From assembly GCA_004298505.1 (NCBI GenBank), contig SCRO01000085.1, positions 1 through 55,622 of the forward strand: a stretch of DNA of 55,622 nt, written 5' to 3'. Each line of letters opens with the position of its first letter. Within the stretch, counting starts at the first letter, position 1. Below, in pieces: positions 8,047-17,627 of the stretch. The translations under genes were made by a program, and so were the position numbers. The notes beneath the pieces are model-generated. The model did not search any database, was not told the DNA's origin, and saw only the letters and a list, made by a program, of their open reading frames with translations. This stretch comes from Rhodanobacter sp. (GTDB taxonomy: Bacteria > Pseudomonadota > Gammaproteobacteria > Xanthomonadales > Rhodanobacteraceae).

Positions 8047-9639
8047 TCAAAGTTGGTCGTAGGCGGGCAGGGTGAGGAAATCACCCAGTTCGTCCGCGTG
8101 GGTCATCGTGGAAATCAGTGCGGCGGCGGCATCGGCACGGCTGGCGCCGGGATGCTGACTCTCGCGCAGGTGGTGGGTATGCGCGGCGAGCGCCTGGTCG
8201 AACAGGGCGAAATCGATCGGCGCCTCGTCGGGGAACTCGACGCCATCGTGATGCAGCCATTGCCACAGCTGGGCGCGGGCGATCTCGGCGGTGGCGGCGT
8301 CTTCCATCAGGTGATGGATGGGCACGCAGCCCAGGCCATCGAGCCACGCGGCAGTATAGCGCAGGCAAACCTCGACGTTGTTGTCGAAACCGGCGCGGCT
8401 GATCGTGCCGCCGGGCGCGGCGAGCAACTGCTCGCGCGTTACCTGGACGTCCTCGCGCAGCTTGCCGAGCTGGTTTGGCGCGGGCATGTACTTGTCGAAG
8501 ATCTCCTGCGCCACCGCCACCAGCGCCGGATGGGCGACCCAGGTGCCATCGTGGCCAGCCTGCACTTCGCGCAGCTTGTCCGCGCGTACCTTGTCCAGCG
8601 CGGCCTTGTTCGCCGCCTCGTCGCCCTTGATCGGGATCTGTGCGGCCATGCCGCCCATCGCAAAGGCGCCGCGGCGGTGGCAGGTCTTGATCAGCAGTTC
8701 GGAATAACCTTTCAGGAACGGCACCGTCATGCCGACCTGGCCGCGCTCCGGCAGCAGACGGTCGGGATGACCCCTCAGAGTTTTCAGATAGGAAAAGATG
8801 TAGTCCCAACGGCCGCAGTTGAGACCGACGATGCGCCGGCGCAGCGCATGCAGGATCTCGTCCATCTGGAACGCGGCCGGCAGCGTCTCGATCAGCACGG
8901 TGGCCTTCATGGTGCCCACTGGTAGCTGCAGCTCGTCTTCGGCGGCGCTCATCACCTCGTCCCACAGCGCGGCCTCTTCCATCGCCTCCAGCTTGGGCAG
9001 ATAGAAGTACGGGCCGCGGTCGCGGCGCTGCAGGGCACGCGCGTTGTGAAACACGAACAGGCCGAAGTCGACCAGCGCGCCGGACATCGGAGCGCCGTCT
9101 ACGCAGAAGAAGCGATCGTGCAGATGCCAGCCGCGTGGGCGCACCACCAGCACGGCGGGGTTGTCGTCGACGCGGTAGCTCTTGCCTTCAGGCGAGCGAA
9201 ATTCGATGCTGCCAGCCACCGCGTCACGCAGGTTGATCTGGCCGTCGAGCTGGTTGGCGAAGGTCGGCGAGGAGGAGTCCTCGAAGTCGGCCATGAACAC
9301 CTTGGCCCCGGAGTTCAGCGCGTTGATAATCATCTTACGCTCGACCGGGCCGGTGATCTCGACACGACGATCGCGCAGCGCGGCGGGAATCGGCGCCACG
9401 GTCCAGTCCGCGGCGCGCAGCTGCACGGTGTCGGCCCGGAAGTCAGGCAGGCCGCCGGCATCGTAGAGCGCCTGGCGCTCGCGCCGGGCCTGCAACAGAC
9501 GCTGCCGCGAGGCCTCGAAGTGGCGATGCAACTGCGCCAGGAAGGCCAGTGCCGCCGGCGTCAGGATGCCCTCGTAAGCGGTGCCATCGGCGAGGACCTC
9601 GGCCATGCCTGCATCGAGTCGTTCCTGCGCTACTGCCAT
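8047..9639 (-). CDS. aceB: malate synthase A
   Basis: Malate synthase joins glyoxylate and acetyl-CoA into malate, completing the glyoxylate shunt with the downstream aceA. The 530-aa protein matches malate synthase A length (E. coli about 533). It shows the hallmark [11 protein letters not shown], the [16 protein letters not shown] active-site region and [12 protein letters not shown] with acidic metal ligands. ATG 9639 is chosen because GGAG lies about 7 nt upstream; the open frame extends further without a ribosome binding site. It is first in the aceBA operon and divergent from a LysR-type regulator gene. Confidence 0.97.
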   Translation of the reverse strand: MAVAQERLDAGMAEVLADGTAYEGILTPAALAFLAQLHRHFEASRQRLLQARRERQALYDAGGLPDFRADTVQLRAADWTVAPIPAALRDRRVEITGPVERKMIINALNSGAKVFMADFEDSSSPTFANQLDGQINLRDAVAGSIEFRSPEGKSYRVDDNPAVLVVRPRGWHLHDRFFCVDGAPMSGALVDFGLFVFHNARALQRRDRGPYFYLPKLEAMEEAALWDEVMSAAEDELQLPVGTMKATVLIETLPAAFQMDEILHALRRRIVGLNCGRWDYIFSYLKTLRGHPDRLLPERGQVGMTVPFLKGYSELLIKTCHRRGAFAMGGMAAQIPIKGDEAANKAALDKVRADKLREVQAGHDGTWVAHPALVAVAQEIFDKYMPAPNQLGKLREDVQVTREQLLAAPGGTISRAGFDNNVEVCLRYTAAWLDGLGCVPIHHLMEDAATAEIARAQLWQWLHHDGVEFPDEAPIDFALFDQALAAHTHHLRESQHPGASRADAAAALISTMTHADELGDFLTLPAYDQL

Positions 9640-9690
9640 GATCTCGCTCCGTGTCGTGGATGACTCGAAATTAGGCCATGAGAGGGTGGT

Positions 9691-9736
9691 TTGACAAACT
9701 AAATGTTTCAATCATTAATATGAGTATTGTCAATAC
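9691..9736. promoter_or_regulatory. aceB/LysR divergent control region with promoter and palindrome
   Basis: TTGACA at 9691-9696 with ATTAAT/TTAATA 17-18 bp further on (9714-9720) makes a plausible forward promoter for the LysR-type gene. A 13-bp palindrome GTATTGTCAATAC (9724-9736) follows. LysR regulators usually bind interrupted dyads with T-N11-A in the region between divergent genes, and this dyad contains that pattern. No confident minus-strand promoter for aceB could be picked out. Confidence 0.45.
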
Positions 9737-9762
9737 AGGCGGTAAGATGCTGAAATCACTCA

Positions 9763-10800
9763 ATGAAAAATTCTGATGGCATACAAGACCGGTCGAAAAA
9801 ATCGCGCGGCAGCGCAACAAAAAAGCGTGCCGCTCGCGAAGCGTCGGCCGAAAGCAGCGGTCGCTACTACTACAAAGGCAATCGCCACAAGCAGTTACGC
9901 GCCTTTGTCAGTGTGGTGAAGCTGGGTACGCTGACTCGTGCCGCGGAAGCGCTATTCGTGTCGCAGCCCACGATCAGCCTGCAATTGCAGGCGTTGGAGC
10001 GGGAGCTGGGAGTGATCCTGATGGACCGCCGCCGCCGCCGCATCAACCTCACCGACGCGGGCGAGGCCTTGTACGAGCTCGCGCGGCCGCTGGTCGAGGG
10101 CTGGGAAACGCTGGATCGGGACTTCCAGGCCAAGGTGAAGGGCTTGCAGGCCGGCCGGCTGGTGATCGCGGCGGGCACCTCGACCATCCAGTACCTGCTG
10201 CCGGAGCTGGTGCGTCGTTACCGCGCGCTCTTTCCCGCAGTGCGGCTGCAACTGGCCAATGTCACCGGCAAGGATGGTATGGCGTTGTTGCGTGCCGACG
10301 GTGCGGACTTCGCGGTCGGCTCCATGCTGGACGTGCCCAATGACATCGCCTGGGCGCCGGTGCACCACTACGATCCGATGCTGATCATGCCGCTGGACCA
10401 TCCGTTGGCAGGGAAGGACAACATCACGCTGGAAGATCTCTCGCCCTATGGCCTGATCCTGCCGCCGCAGCGTCTGTCCACCTATCGCCTGGTCGACCTG
10501 GTGTTCCAGCAAAGCCAGGTGTCCTACCACGTGGCAATCGAGGTCGGCGGCTGGGACGTGATCAAGGAATACGTGGCGATGGGCATGGGCATCTCGATCG
10601 TCACCGGCATCTGCATCACCGCAGCCGACAGTACGCGGCTGGTCGCACGCAACATGAATCAGTTCTTCCCGCAGCGCAGTTACGGCGTGGTGATGCGCAA
10701 AGGCAAGTTCCTCAGCGCCGAGGCGCGGGCGTTCATCGACCTGATCCGGCCCGGGCTGCTCACGCGCGATTACGACGAGCCCGGTCATTCCGGACGGTAA
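9763..10800 (+). CDS. LysR-type transcriptional regulator (CysB-like), divergent from aceBA
   Basis: The 345-aa protein has a winged HTH at about residues 45-82 (LTRAAEALFVSQPTISLQLQALE). A periplasmic-binding-protein-like effector domain follows (about 130-335). A 40-residue basic, low-complexity N-terminal extension precedes the HTH and is unusual for most LysR proteins. It is transcribed away from aceB across a 123-bp gap holding a dyad, the classical arrangement for a LysR gene controlling its divergent neighbour. It therefore probably regulates the glyoxylate shunt; the effector is unknown. The ATG at 9763 is the first in the frame, and no strong Shine-Dalgarno is visible. Confidence 0.85.
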   Translation: MKNSDGIQDRSKKSRGSATKKRAAREASAESSGRYYYKGNRHKQLRAFVSVVKLGTLTRAAEALFVSQPTISLQLQALERELGVILMDRRRRRINLTDAGEALYELARPLVEGWETLDRDFQAKVKGLQAGRLVIAAGTSTIQYLLPELVRRYRALFPAVRLQLANVTGKDGMALLRADGADFAVGSMLDVPNDIAWAPVHHYDPMLIMPLDHPLAGKDNITLEDLSPYGLILPPQRLSTYRLVDLVFQQSQVSYHVAIEVGGWDVIKEYVAMGMGISIVTGICITAADSTRLVARNMNQFFPQRSYGVVMRKGKFLSAEARAFIDLIRPGLLTRDYDEPGHSGR

Positions 10801-10896
10801 ACCCTGCGGCAACATGACATGGACCTTCCCTCCGCGGCGTCCCGTCATGCCGTCGCCAGGTTAATCCACGTTGCGATGGTGTCAGCAGGCGCCCGC

Positions 10897-11319
10897 TCAT
10901 TCGAGCTCCGGCTTGCGCGAGCGATCCTGCTTGATCCTGCCGCGCTGCTGCTTGGTTACCCGCCGGCGTTCCTTCGAGGCGCGGGTTGGCCGGGTGGCAA
11001 CGCGTTTCTTCGGTGGCTTCAACACGTCGTGGATGATCTCGATCAGGCGCTCCCTTGCATCCTCGCGGTTGCGGGACTGGTCGCGGAAGCGGCGCGCCTG
11101 GATCACCATCACGCCATCGCCGGTCAGTCGACGGTCGCGTCGCGCCAGCAGGCGTGCACGCACATCGTCGGGCAGGCATGCGGACTGGGCTACATCGAAG
11201 CGCAGTTCCACCGCGCTCTCGGTGCGATTCACGTGCTGCCCGCCCGGGCCGTCCGCGCGCAGGAAGCGCTCGACCAGTGCGGACTCGGGAATGCGAATGG
11301 TGTGGCTGACGATCAACAT
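10897..11319 (-). CDS. arfB: alternative ribosome-rescue factor ArfB (YaeJ)
   Basis: The 140-aa protein has the class-I release-factor catalytic motif GGQ (GPGGQHVNR, GGQ at residues 26-28). Its C-terminal tail is very basic (KKRVATRPTRASKERRRVTKQQRGRIKQ). This layout is that of ArfB, which enters the empty mRNA channel of stalled ribosomes with its basic tail and hydrolyses peptidyl-tRNA. It lacks the stop-codon-recognition domain of RF1/RF2, as expected. It lies 22 bp downstream of ubiB on the same strand and may share its transcript. Confidence 0.93.
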   Translation of the reverse strand: MLIVSHTIRIPESALVERFLRADGPGGQHVNRTESAVELRFDVAQSACLPDDVRARLLARRDRRLTGDGVMVIQARRFRDQSRNREDARERLIEIIHDVLKPPKKRVATRPTRASKERRRVTKQQRGRIKQDRSRKPELE

Positions 11320-11341
11320 GCGATGAGTCTAATCGTCTCGA

Positions 11342-12991
11342 TCAGCGGGGGCGCGAGCAGCCGAGTGCGAACGCGAGCAGGCCGGCGGCGCCGAGCAGCA
11401 GCGGTGGCCAGGTGCCGTGCTGTGGTGCCAGCGACCACAGCAGGGTGGCGCTGAGGATGAGGGTAGCGCCGAGCAGGCCGCCGCCGAGCATGCGCAGCAC
11501 GCGGCCGGCGAGCCGGGCCTGGTGACTCAGCGCATCCACGTCGGTAAGCAGGCGCTGCTCGCCGCGACCGGCCTGGCGCAACGCGTCACGTACCAGGTCG
11601 GGAAATTCCGGTGCATGGTGCAGCCATTCGGGCAACCGCTTGCTCATGTCGCGCAAGGTACGCAGCGGGCTGTAACGCTGGCGCAGGATGCGCTTGAGTA
11701 CCGGGTGCGCCACTGCCCAGATATCGATCTCGGGGTCGAGCATGCGCCCGACGCCCTCGATGTTGAGCAGGGTTTTCTGCAGCAGAATCAATTGCGGTTG
11801 CAGGGTCAGATCGAAGCGGCGCGCGGTCTGGAACAGTTTCACGACCAGCTCGGCCAGCGAGATCTGCGACAGCGGGCGGGTGAAGTATGGCTCGCACACC
11901 GTGCGTACGGCGGCTTCAAGTTCATCCAGCCGCACATTGGCAGGCATCCAGCCGGCCGCCACGTGCAGTTGCGCGATGCGCGCGTAATCGCGCTCGAACA
12001 ACGCGATGAAGTTCTGCGCCAGCCAGTACTGGTCGGCTTCGGGCAGCGAGCCCATGATGCCGAAGTCCAGCGCGATGAAGCGCGGTTCGTCGATGCGCGA
12101 GGGGTCGACCCAGATGTTGCCGGGATGGGCATCGGCATGGAAGAAGTTGTCGCGAAACACCTGCTCGTAGAACACCCGCACGCCCTTGACGGCAAGCGCC
12201 TTGCGGTCCAGTCCGGCGGCGTCGATCGCCGCGATGTCGTCGCTGCTGATGCCGTACACACGTTCGAGCGTGAGTACGCGCGCGCCGGTCAGTTCCCAAT
12301 GCACCGCCGGCACGTACAGATCCACGCCGCTGGCAAAGTTGCGCTTGAGCAGGCTGGCGCTGGCGCCCTCGCGCTGCAGGTCGAGCTCGTTCTCCAGCAT
12401 CTTCTCGACTTCGGCCACCACGTCGAGCGGGCGGATCTTGTCCGCATGCGGATGCCAGCGCTGGGCCAGTTCGCCCAGCGAGCGCAGCAGCTTCACGTCG
12501 CGGGCGATCCGCGCGTCAATGCCCGGGCGCAGCACCTTCACCACCACTTCGCGCCCGTCGCGCAGGGTGGCGGCGTGTACCTGGGCAATCGAGGCCGAGG
12601 CCAGCGCCGTCTCGTCGAAACTCGCGTAGAGCTGATCGGTCGAGGCGTTCAACTGCTGCTCGACGATGGCGCGTGCCTCATTGCCGGGGAACGGCGCCAC
12701 CTGATCCTGCAACAGCGAAAGCTCGTCGGCGATATCGAGCGGAATCAGGTCACGCCGGGTCGACAGCACCTGTCCGGCCTTGACGAAAATCGGCCCCAGC
12801 TCGGTCAGCGCCAGTCGCAGCCGCTCGCCGCGCGACATGGTGGCCACGTTGGCACGTGGTCTGGCCAACAGCGGGCGCAACAGCTTCAGGGGTCGAAACA
12901 GGTGCGCGGCGTCGACCAGTTCGTCCAGTCGCCAGGCCAGCAATACTGAAGCCACCCGCAGCAGGCGCGGCACCACGGTCAGCGGCGTCAC
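11342..12991 (-). CDS. ubiB: ubiquinone biosynthesis regulatory ATPase/kinase UbiB
   Basis: The 549-aa member of the ABC1/ADCK/UbiB atypical kinase family is similar in length to E. coli UbiB (546). It has the family-specific KxGQ motif (KAGQ, 71-74), the kinase-like core with VVVKVLRPG and FHADAHPGN, the metal-binding DFG (LDFGIMG) and two hydrophobic segments at the C-terminus for membrane anchoring. UbiB supports coenzyme Q synthesis. Its ATG overlaps the ubiJ stop by 4 bp (12988-12991), showing translational coupling. The methyltransferase ubiE, which heads the ubiEJB operon in E. coli, is 17 kb away here. Confidence 0.95.
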   Translation of the reverse strand: MTPLTVVPRLLRVASVLLAWRLDELVDAAHLFRPLKLLRPLLARPRANVATMSRGERLRLALTELGPIFVKAGQVLSTRRDLIPLDIADELSLLQDQVAPFPGNEARAIVEQQLNASTDQLYASFDETALASASIAQVHAATLRDGREVVVKVLRPGIDARIARDVKLLRSLGELAQRWHPHADKIRPLDVVAEVEKMLENELDLQREGASASLLKRNFASGVDLYVPAVHWELTGARVLTLERVYGISSDDIAAIDAAGLDRKALAVKGVRVFYEQVFRDNFFHADAHPGNIWVDPSRIDEPRFIALDFGIMGSLPEADQYWLAQNFIALFERDYARIAQLHVAAGWMPANVRLDELEAAVRTVCEPYFTRPLSQISLAELVVKLFQTARRFDLTLQPQLILLQKTLLNIEGVGRMLDPEIDIWAVAHPVLKRILRQRYSPLRTLRDMSKRLPEWLHHAPEFPDLVRDALRQAGRGEQRLLTDVDALSHQARLAGRVLRMLGGGLLGATLILSATLLWSLAPQHGTWPPLLLGAAGLLAFALGCSRPR

Positions 12992-13638
12992 GCGGCATCG
13001 CCCTGCATGCGCCGGGCCAGCCGCTGCACGCGCGCCTCCAGCCGTTCGCTGCGTTCGCGCAAGGTATCCACGTCATCCAGGAAGGTTTCGACCTCACCCG
13101 GCGCCAGCGCAACGCGCGCCTCGTCGCGCAACCAGTCGGCAGCGTCCTCAGTGAGATGTGCGGCCGATTCGCGGGCATGCACCAGGCCCTTGCGCACGGC
13201 CCTGGCCAGCGGCACGCCCAACACATCGCCGAAGGCGCGTGCGAACGCCTCTTCAAAATCCGGGGCGAACTTGCTGGATAGCTTCTGCAGTCGGCGTGCC
13301 AGCTCGGCGTCGCCGGCGATCTCCACCTTGCCTGGCGCGACACCGTCCTCGTCGCGGCGGAACATCATCGCGAGCAGGCTGCCTGGCGTGGCCGCCACTT
13401 TCAGCTGGCTGTCCTCGTCGGCCGGGCCGACGCACAGCTTGCCGTCCTCGACATTGATCGCGAGCGCGATTTCTGGGCCGCGCAGATGCAACTGCACGCG
13501 GCGGCCGTCCAGCGCCAGCAGCTTGTGCTGCGTCTCCGGATCCAGCGCCAGCGTGTGGTTGAGTGCGGTTTCCAGCGCGCGCCCGGCGAGCTTGCGCAGC
13601 GGGTGCGGGATCCAGGCATTGGGCGAGGCGGCGTTCAT
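12988..13638 (-). CDS. ubiJ: ubiquinone biosynthesis accessory factor UbiJ (SCP2-like)
   Basis: The 216-aa protein has an N-terminal SCP2/sterol-carrier-like lipid-binding domain (about 15-120; [19 protein letters not shown]). A C-terminal coiled-coil helical region follows, ending in repeated R-E-R-S-E-R-L-E-A patterns. UbiJ helps hold the hydrophobic ubiquinone intermediates in the soluble Ubi complex. The start at ATG 13638 ([10 protein letters not shown]) gives the family length; the frame upstream runs through a REP element and is not expected to be translated. It is coupled to ubiB by a 4-bp overlap. Confidence 0.88.
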   Translation of the reverse strand: MNAASPNAWIPHPLRKLAGRALETALNHTLALDPETQHKLLALDGRRVQLHLRGPEIALAINVEDGKLCVGPADEDSQLKVAATPGSLLAMMFRRDEDGVAPGKVEIAGDAELARRLQKLSSKFAPDFEEAFARAFGDVLGVPLARAVRKGLVHARESAAHLTEDAADWLRDEARVALAPGEVETFLDDVDTLRERSERLEARVQRLARRMQGDAA

Positions 13639-13668
13639 TTGCCGATTGTAGCGGTGCCGACCGTGATC

Positions 13669-13737
13669 TGTAGGCGCCCGCTGGCGGGCGGTGCTGGTTG
13701 CGCAATCCAAAAGCATCCCCCGCCAGCGGTATCTACC
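13669..13737. repeat. GTAG-type REP inverted pair, copy 2
   Basis: The left arm (13669-13694) and right arm (13713-13737) are inverted but more diverged than copy 1. The TGTAGGCGCCCGCTGGCGGG core is recognisable. It sits between ubiJ and trmL, with the end of the right arm supplying the trmL TAG stop (13733-13735). Both flanking genes are on the minus strand, so it lies upstream of ubiJ and could terminate trmL transcription. Confidence 0.75.
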
Positions 13738-14206
13738 GTGTTGGTGCGGCACCGGTGAATCCGAGTTGGCGCCAGGCTTCGTACACTGCCACCGCGACCG
13801 TGTTCGACAGGTTCAGGCTGCGGCTGTCCGGTTGCATCGGCAGCCGCAGGTGCCGCGCCGCGGGAATGCCCTCGAGCACGTCGGTGGGCAGTCCGGCGGT
13901 TTCGCACCCGAACAGCAGGGCATCACCATCGGCAAAGCGGACGTCGACGTGGGCAACGCGGCCGCGGGTGGTGAAGGCGAACACGCGTGGTGCGCCGATC
14001 GCGTCGAGGCAACTGGCCAGCTCGTCATGCGCCGCGATACGGGCGAATTCGTGGTAATCCAGCCCCGCTCGACGCAGCCGCGCATCATCGAGCTCGAAGC
14101 CGAGCGGGCGGATCAGGTGCAATGCCGCGCCGGTGTTCGCGCACAGGCGAATCACGTTGCCGGTATTGGGCGGGATCTCGGGACGGAACAGGATGACATG
14201 GAGCAT
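13733..14206 (-). CDS. trmL: tRNA (cytidine/uridine-34 2'-O)-methyltransferase TrmL
   Basis: The 157-aa minimal SPOUT methyltransferase matches the length of E. coli TrmL (157). It has the N-terminal [13 protein letters not shown] motif, the FGCETAGLP loop and the trefoil-knot SAM-binding end ([25 protein letters not shown], given here only as a region near residues 121-145). It methylates the wobble ribose of tRNA-Leu isoacceptors. The TAG stop is provided by the arm of an adjacent REP repeat, so the last residues (TR) may be encoded by repeat DNA. Confidence 0.93.
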   Translation of the reverse strand: MLHVILFRPEIPPNTGNVIRLCANTGAALHLIRPLGFELDDARLRRAGLDYHEFARIAAHDELASCLDAIGAPRVFAFTTRGRVAHVDVRFADGDALLFGCETAGLPTDVLEGIPAARHLRLPMQPDSRSLNLSNTVAVAVYEAWRQLGFTGAAPTR

Positions 14207-14269
14207 CCAGCCATTATCGCGCGTCCTGCGCTGAGCCGTGTCCGCGTTTCAACCCGGGATGCGCGCGCA

Positions 14270-14437
14270 GACCACGCCGCTTGGCCTGCCTTCGGCGCGG
14301 CCGCGCCCGATGCACCTGCCGCCAGCGCCGCACGAGTACTTCAAGCCGTTCGCGATCCCGGGCAGTACCTGAAAGAGTAGTTCAAGGACCTGCTGGCGGC
14401 CACGCCGGACAGCGTCAAGACGGCGGCGAACAAGTAG
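14270..14437 (+). pseudogene. 3' remnant of an unidentified gene, with internal stop
   Basis: One plus-strand frame reads ...ARVLQAVRDPGQYLKE, a TAG at 14378, then FKDLLAATPDSVKTAANK and a second TAG at 14435. Both halves look like coherent protein sequence, and a strong intrinsic terminator follows. This pattern fits the decayed C-terminal end of a real gene. No start or N-terminal domain is visible, and I do not recognise the family. It lies upstream of trmL in a 420-bp gap. Confidence 0.4.
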
Positions 14438-14489
14438 CTGTAGAACCGGCGGCGAACGCTGCTGCTGCGAGGCCCCGAAGCAAACCTGT

Positions 14490-14524
14490 ACGCGCCAGCG
14501 GACCAGTTTCGCTGGCGCGCGTTT
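14490..14524 (+). terminator. intrinsic terminator
   Basis: A perfect 10-bp GC-rich stem (14490-14499 with 14509-14518) encloses a 9-nt loop and is followed by CGTTTT. This is a textbook Rho-independent terminator on the plus strand. It would close the transcript of the gene remnant just upstream, supporting the idea that a functional gene once lay there. Confidence 0.8.
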
Positions 14525-14627
14525 TGGAACCATTCGGGGACGCACTCGTTTCCCCGCGTTAGGATGGAGGCTGGGCCGGTAGCGGCCCGGCCTCTCTACC
14601 TCGCAAACCACTCTCGCGGAGCCACCC

Positions 14628-15023
14628 ATGCGCAAGACCCTGCTGCTCGTCCCCGTCGTGCTGCTGAGTGCCTGCAGCTGGGGCATCACCCTGGACCCGG
14701 CGGCGAAGAACGTGCGCACCGCCTGGAACGACAATGTCTCGAGCTGCCGCGAACTGGGCAAGGTCACCGTGTCAGTGATGGACCGTGTCGGTCCGGTCGA
14801 CCGCAACAACATCACCGTGCGCGACGAGCTCGAGGTACTGGCGCGCAACCAGGCCGCTGAAATGCATGCCGACACGATCAAGCCGCTGGCCGAACCCAGC
14901 AACGGCTCGCAGCCGTGGGGTGCATATCAGTGCGGCGTCGGTGGCCTGAAGCCCGCACAGCATGCCAGGCCGGCAGGCGCGTCTTCCGCCGGCGTGCAGA
15001 CGTTTCCGATAAAGGGTGGTTGA
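14628..15023 (+). CDS. DUF4156-family outer-membrane lipoprotein
   Basis: The 131-aa protein begins with a lipoprotein signal peptide (MRKTLLLVPVVLLSAC). The LSAC lipobox gives acylation at Cys16. The mature part has the DUF4156 pattern: CRELGKVTVSVMDRVG, NNITVRDELEVLARNQAA and MHADTIKPL, with two conserved cysteines (in SCREL and YQCG) likely to form a disulfide. Its C-terminal tail is Ala/Gly/Ser rich. GGAG precedes the ATG. Its molecular role is not established; resemblance to RcsF-like envelope lipoproteins is only in layout. Confidence 0.82.
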   Translation: MRKTLLLVPVVLLSACSWGITLDPAAKNVRTAWNDNVSSCRELGKVTVSVMDRVGPVDRNNITVRDELEVLARNQAAEMHADTIKPLAEPSNGSQPWGAYQCGVGGLKPAQHARPAGASSAGVQTFPIKGG

Positions 15024-15159
15024 GTCGAGCGTTTCCTTACGGCGTACGTTGACAACCGGCTTTTGGACCCATCCGGATTGATCCGTGGCATGAGAGCGGC
15101 ACGGCGGTCCGCGCGGGGTCACCCGCACGGCCGGTAGGCGCGTGGGGGCAGGGTTTGCG

Positions 15160-16578
15160 ATGATGGAGGGTATGATCGAACGCAAGACCTTGTTGACGAC
15201 CCCGGCTCGCCTCGCCCGGCGCCTGCTGCCGTTCCCGCCGCGCGGTTCGCACGGCTTGCCCGACACGCTGCCGGCGTTCGCCGTGGCCGCGGACGCGATC
15301 ACTTGCCTGCCCGATCCGGCCGCGTTCCGCCGGGCCCTGCTACGGATGATCGCGCAAGCCACCCGGCGCATCGTGATCGTGACCTTGTACCTACAGGACG
15401 ACGATGCCGGTCGCGAAGTCCTCGAAGCCCTGCACGCAGCCAAGGCGCGCCGACCCGAGCTGCAGGTTGCTGTCTTTGTCGACTGGCATCGCGCCCAGCG
15501 CGGCCTGATCGGCAAGCACAAGAGTGAAGGCAACGCTGGTATGTATCGCGAGTTTGCCCGGCGCTTTGGTGACGGCGTGGCGATCCACGGCGTGCCGGTG
15601 CAGAACCGCGAACTGTTCGGCGTACTGCATCTGAAGGGTTTCATCATCGACGACGCGGTGCTCTACAGTGGCGCCAGCATCAACGATGTCTACCTGGCAC
15701 GACACGAGCGCTATCGGCTCGATCGCTACCACCTGCTGCGCCACGCGGGCCTGGCCGATGCGATGGCCGGTTTCGTGCAGAGCTACCTGCTGGCAAGCGC
15801 GGCGGTGCGTCGGCTGGATAGCGGCGCGGTTCTGACCACGCGCAGCCTGCAGCCGGCCATTCGCATTCTGCGCCAGCAACTGCAACAAGCGCACTATGCG
15901 GCGCCGCTTGAATCGCCGGGTCCGCGCGAGGTGGCGGTGACGCCGCTGCTCGGCTTCGGTCGCACCGACAACACGCTGGACGCGATGCTGCTGGCGTTGC
16001 TGCGCGACACCCGCGAGCGGGTTATCCTGCTGACCCCCTATTTCAACCTGCCGCGACCGGTGCGGCAGGTGCTGGGCCAGTTGCTGCGACGCGGTTGCAG
16101 CATCGACATCATGGTCGGCGACAAGACCGCCAGCGATTTCTTCATTCCGCCCGACCAGCCGTTTACCACGATCGGGCTGTTGCCCTACCTGTACGAGAAC
16201 AACCTGCGTCGCTTCGCCCGTGCGCACCGGCGGCATGTCGACGCCGGTCAGCTCAACCTCTACCTGTGGCGCGATGGTGACAACAGCTATCACCTGAAAG
16301 GCTTGTTCGTCGATGACGACGTGGCCATTCTCACTGGCCACAACCTCAACCCGCGGGCATGGTCGCTGGATCTTGAGAACGCCTTGCTGTTGCGCGATCC
16401 TGCGGGTCTGCTGCAGGCGCAGCACCGGGCCGAGTGGGTCGCGCTGCGGCGCCATGCCACGCGACTGTCCGACTACCGTGCGCTGGAAAGCCCGCGAAAC
16501 TATCCGCCCGAGGTGCGCAAGCTGCTGAAACGACTCAAGCGCACCCAGCTTGACCGGTTGCTCAATCGCCTGCTGTAG
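15160..16578 (+). CDS. pssA: CDP-diacylglycerol-serine O-phosphatidyltransferase (PssA, phospholipase D type)
   Basis: PssA condenses CDP-diacylglycerol with serine to make phosphatidylserine, the precursor of phosphatidylethanolamine. The 472-aa protein has two phospholipase-D HKD-like motifs, HLKGFIIDD (from His157) and HLKGLFVDD followed by HNLNPRAW (from His378). This matches the E. coli PssA layout (about 451 aa) at the membrane surface. The start is uncertain among tandem ATGs at 15160 and 15163 (GGGGGCAGGG upstream), a GTG at 15142 and an ATG at 15172. The TAG stop belongs to a REP repeat. Confidence 0.92.
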   Translation: MMEGMIERKTLLTTPARLARRLLPFPPRGSHGLPDTLPAFAVAADAITCLPDPAAFRRALLRMIAQATRRIVIVTLYLQDDDAGREVLEALHAAKARRPELQVAVFVDWHRAQRGLIGKHKSEGNAGMYREFARRFGDGVAIHGVPVQNRELFGVLHLKGFIIDDAVLYSGASINDVYLARHERYRLDRYHLLRHAGLADAMAGFVQSYLLASAAVRRLDSGAVLTTRSLQPAIRILRQQLQQAHYAAPLESPGPREVAVTPLLGFGRTDNTLDAMLLALLRDTRERVILLTPYFNLPRPVRQVLGQLLRRGCSIDIMVGDKTASDFFIPPDQPFTTIGLLPYLYENNLRRFARAHRRHVDAGQLNLYLWRDGDNSYHLKGLFVDDDVAILTGHNLNPRAWSLDLENALLLRDPAGLLQAQHRAEWVALRRHATRLSDYRALESPRNYPPEVRKLLKRLKRTQLDRLLNRLL

Positions 16579-16665
16579 GAGTCCGCTCTCGGGCGATGCT
16601 CTTGCTTTTGCGAATCCCCAATCCCAATTCCCGGGCACAGGGCATCGCCCGCGAGCGGTATCTAC
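16575..16665. repeat. GTAG-type REP inverted pair, copy 3
   Basis: The left arm begins GTAGGAGTCCGCTCTCGGGC at 16575. The right arm (16642-16665) ends with TATCTAC. It lies between convergent pssA and the GNAT gene and supplies the TAG stop of both (16576-16578 on plus, 16662-16664 on minus). It is probably a bidirectional hairpin terminator. Confidence 0.82.
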
Positions 16666-17264
16666 GGTTGGCGGGCGAGGCGATCCAGGCGCATGCCGAG
16701 CCAGTTCGCCACATGCGGCCATTCCTCGGCCAGGATGCTGAAGCACACCGTGTTGCGCAGGCTGCCGTCGGCGCGGCGTTTGTGCGCACGCAGGATGCCC
16801 TCGCGCTGCGCGCCGAGGCGTTCGATGGCGCGCTGCGAATCCTCGTTGCGTTCATCGGTGTGGAAGGCAACCGCCACGCAGCCCAGGGTGTCGAAGGCGT
16901 GTTCCAGCAGCAACAATTTGCAGGCGGTATTGATGTGGCTTTTCTGCCGGCGCTTGGCGTACCAGGTGTAGCCGATGGCGAGCCGCGGCAGATCGGGGTC
17001 GATCTCGTAGTAGCGCGTGCTGCCGACGATCTCGCCGCTGCCGGCTTTACGCACGGCGAAGGGCAGCATCAGCCCGTCGGCCTGGCCTTGCAGCGCCCTT
17101 TCGACGTAATCGCGCGTGCGCCCGGGAGCGGGCACGCTGGTGACGACAAGGTTCCACAGTTCGCCGTCGGCGGCGGCGGCTTCCAGTGCCGGGACGTGAT
17201 CCAGGCATAACGGTTCCAGCACGACGTAGTCGTCCTGCAGCCGGGCCGGGGTAAGCGGATTCAT
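16662..17264 (-). CDS. GNAT-family N-acetyltransferase (RimJ/RimL-like)
   Basis: The 200-aa protein has the GNAT fold pattern. It shows LEPLCLDHVPAL near the start, GEIVGSTRYYEID (strand 4 region), an acetyl-CoA-binding segment around KSHINTACKLLLLEHAFD and the late VAFHTDERNEDSQRAIERLGA, typical of the RimJ/RimL branch. Members acetylate protein N-termini or small molecules; the substrate here is unknown. ATG 17264 is preferred over GTG 17288 on family length. The REP at its 3' end provides the TAG stop. Confidence 0.82.
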   Translation of the reverse strand: MNPLTPARLQDDYVVLEPLCLDHVPALEAAAADGELWNLVVTSVPAPGRTRDYVERALQGQADGLMLPFAVRKAGSGEIVGSTRYYEIDPDLPRLAIGYTWYAKRRQKSHINTACKLLLLEHAFDTLGCVAVAFHTDERNEDSQRAIERLGAQREGILRAHKRRADGSLRNTVCFSILAEEWPHVANWLGMRLDRLARQP

Positions 17265-17284
17265 GAGCATTCCAGAGGCGGGGT

Positions 17285-17491
17285 TCACGCGTCGAGGTCG
17301 GGGATCAACTTGCTCTCAAGCCGGGCAATATGATCTTTGAGCAGAAGTTTGCGTTTCTTCAGCCGGGTCAGTTGCAGCTCGTCACGGCCGATGGCGTGGG
17401 CCAGTTGCTCGATCGCCGCGTCGAGATCGCGATGCTCCAGCCTGAGCTCGGCAAGCAGGTGGGCGATTTCGGCGTGATCCTGGATCTGCAT
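17285..17491 (-). CDS. YdcH-like DUF465 small coiled-coil protein
   Basis: The 68-aa protein is built almost entirely of heptad-like helices (HLLAELRLEHRDLDAAIEQL, then RLKKRKLLLKDHIARLE). The ending KRKLLLKDHIA is characteristic of the YdcH/DUF465 family, usually 55-80 aa and of unknown function. The start at ATG 17491 (MQIQDHAEIA) gives the family length. It lies 20 bp upstream of the GNAT gene on the same strand and may be cotranscribed. Confidence 0.8.
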   Translation of the reverse strand: MQIQDHAEIAHLLAELRLEHRDLDAAIEQLAHAIGRDELQLTRLKKRKLLLKDHIARLESKLIPDLDA

Positions 17492-17627
17492 GGAGGTGGC
17501 GATGGTGCGACGGGTTTCCGATTTTAGCGCGTGCTCACCCCGCACGGGGGCGGCTGGTGATCACAGTTGTTCCGCGGCGCGTCACGCCCCGATATTTGCC
17601 TGCGAGCTGCGTCGGCAGGCGCTGGTC

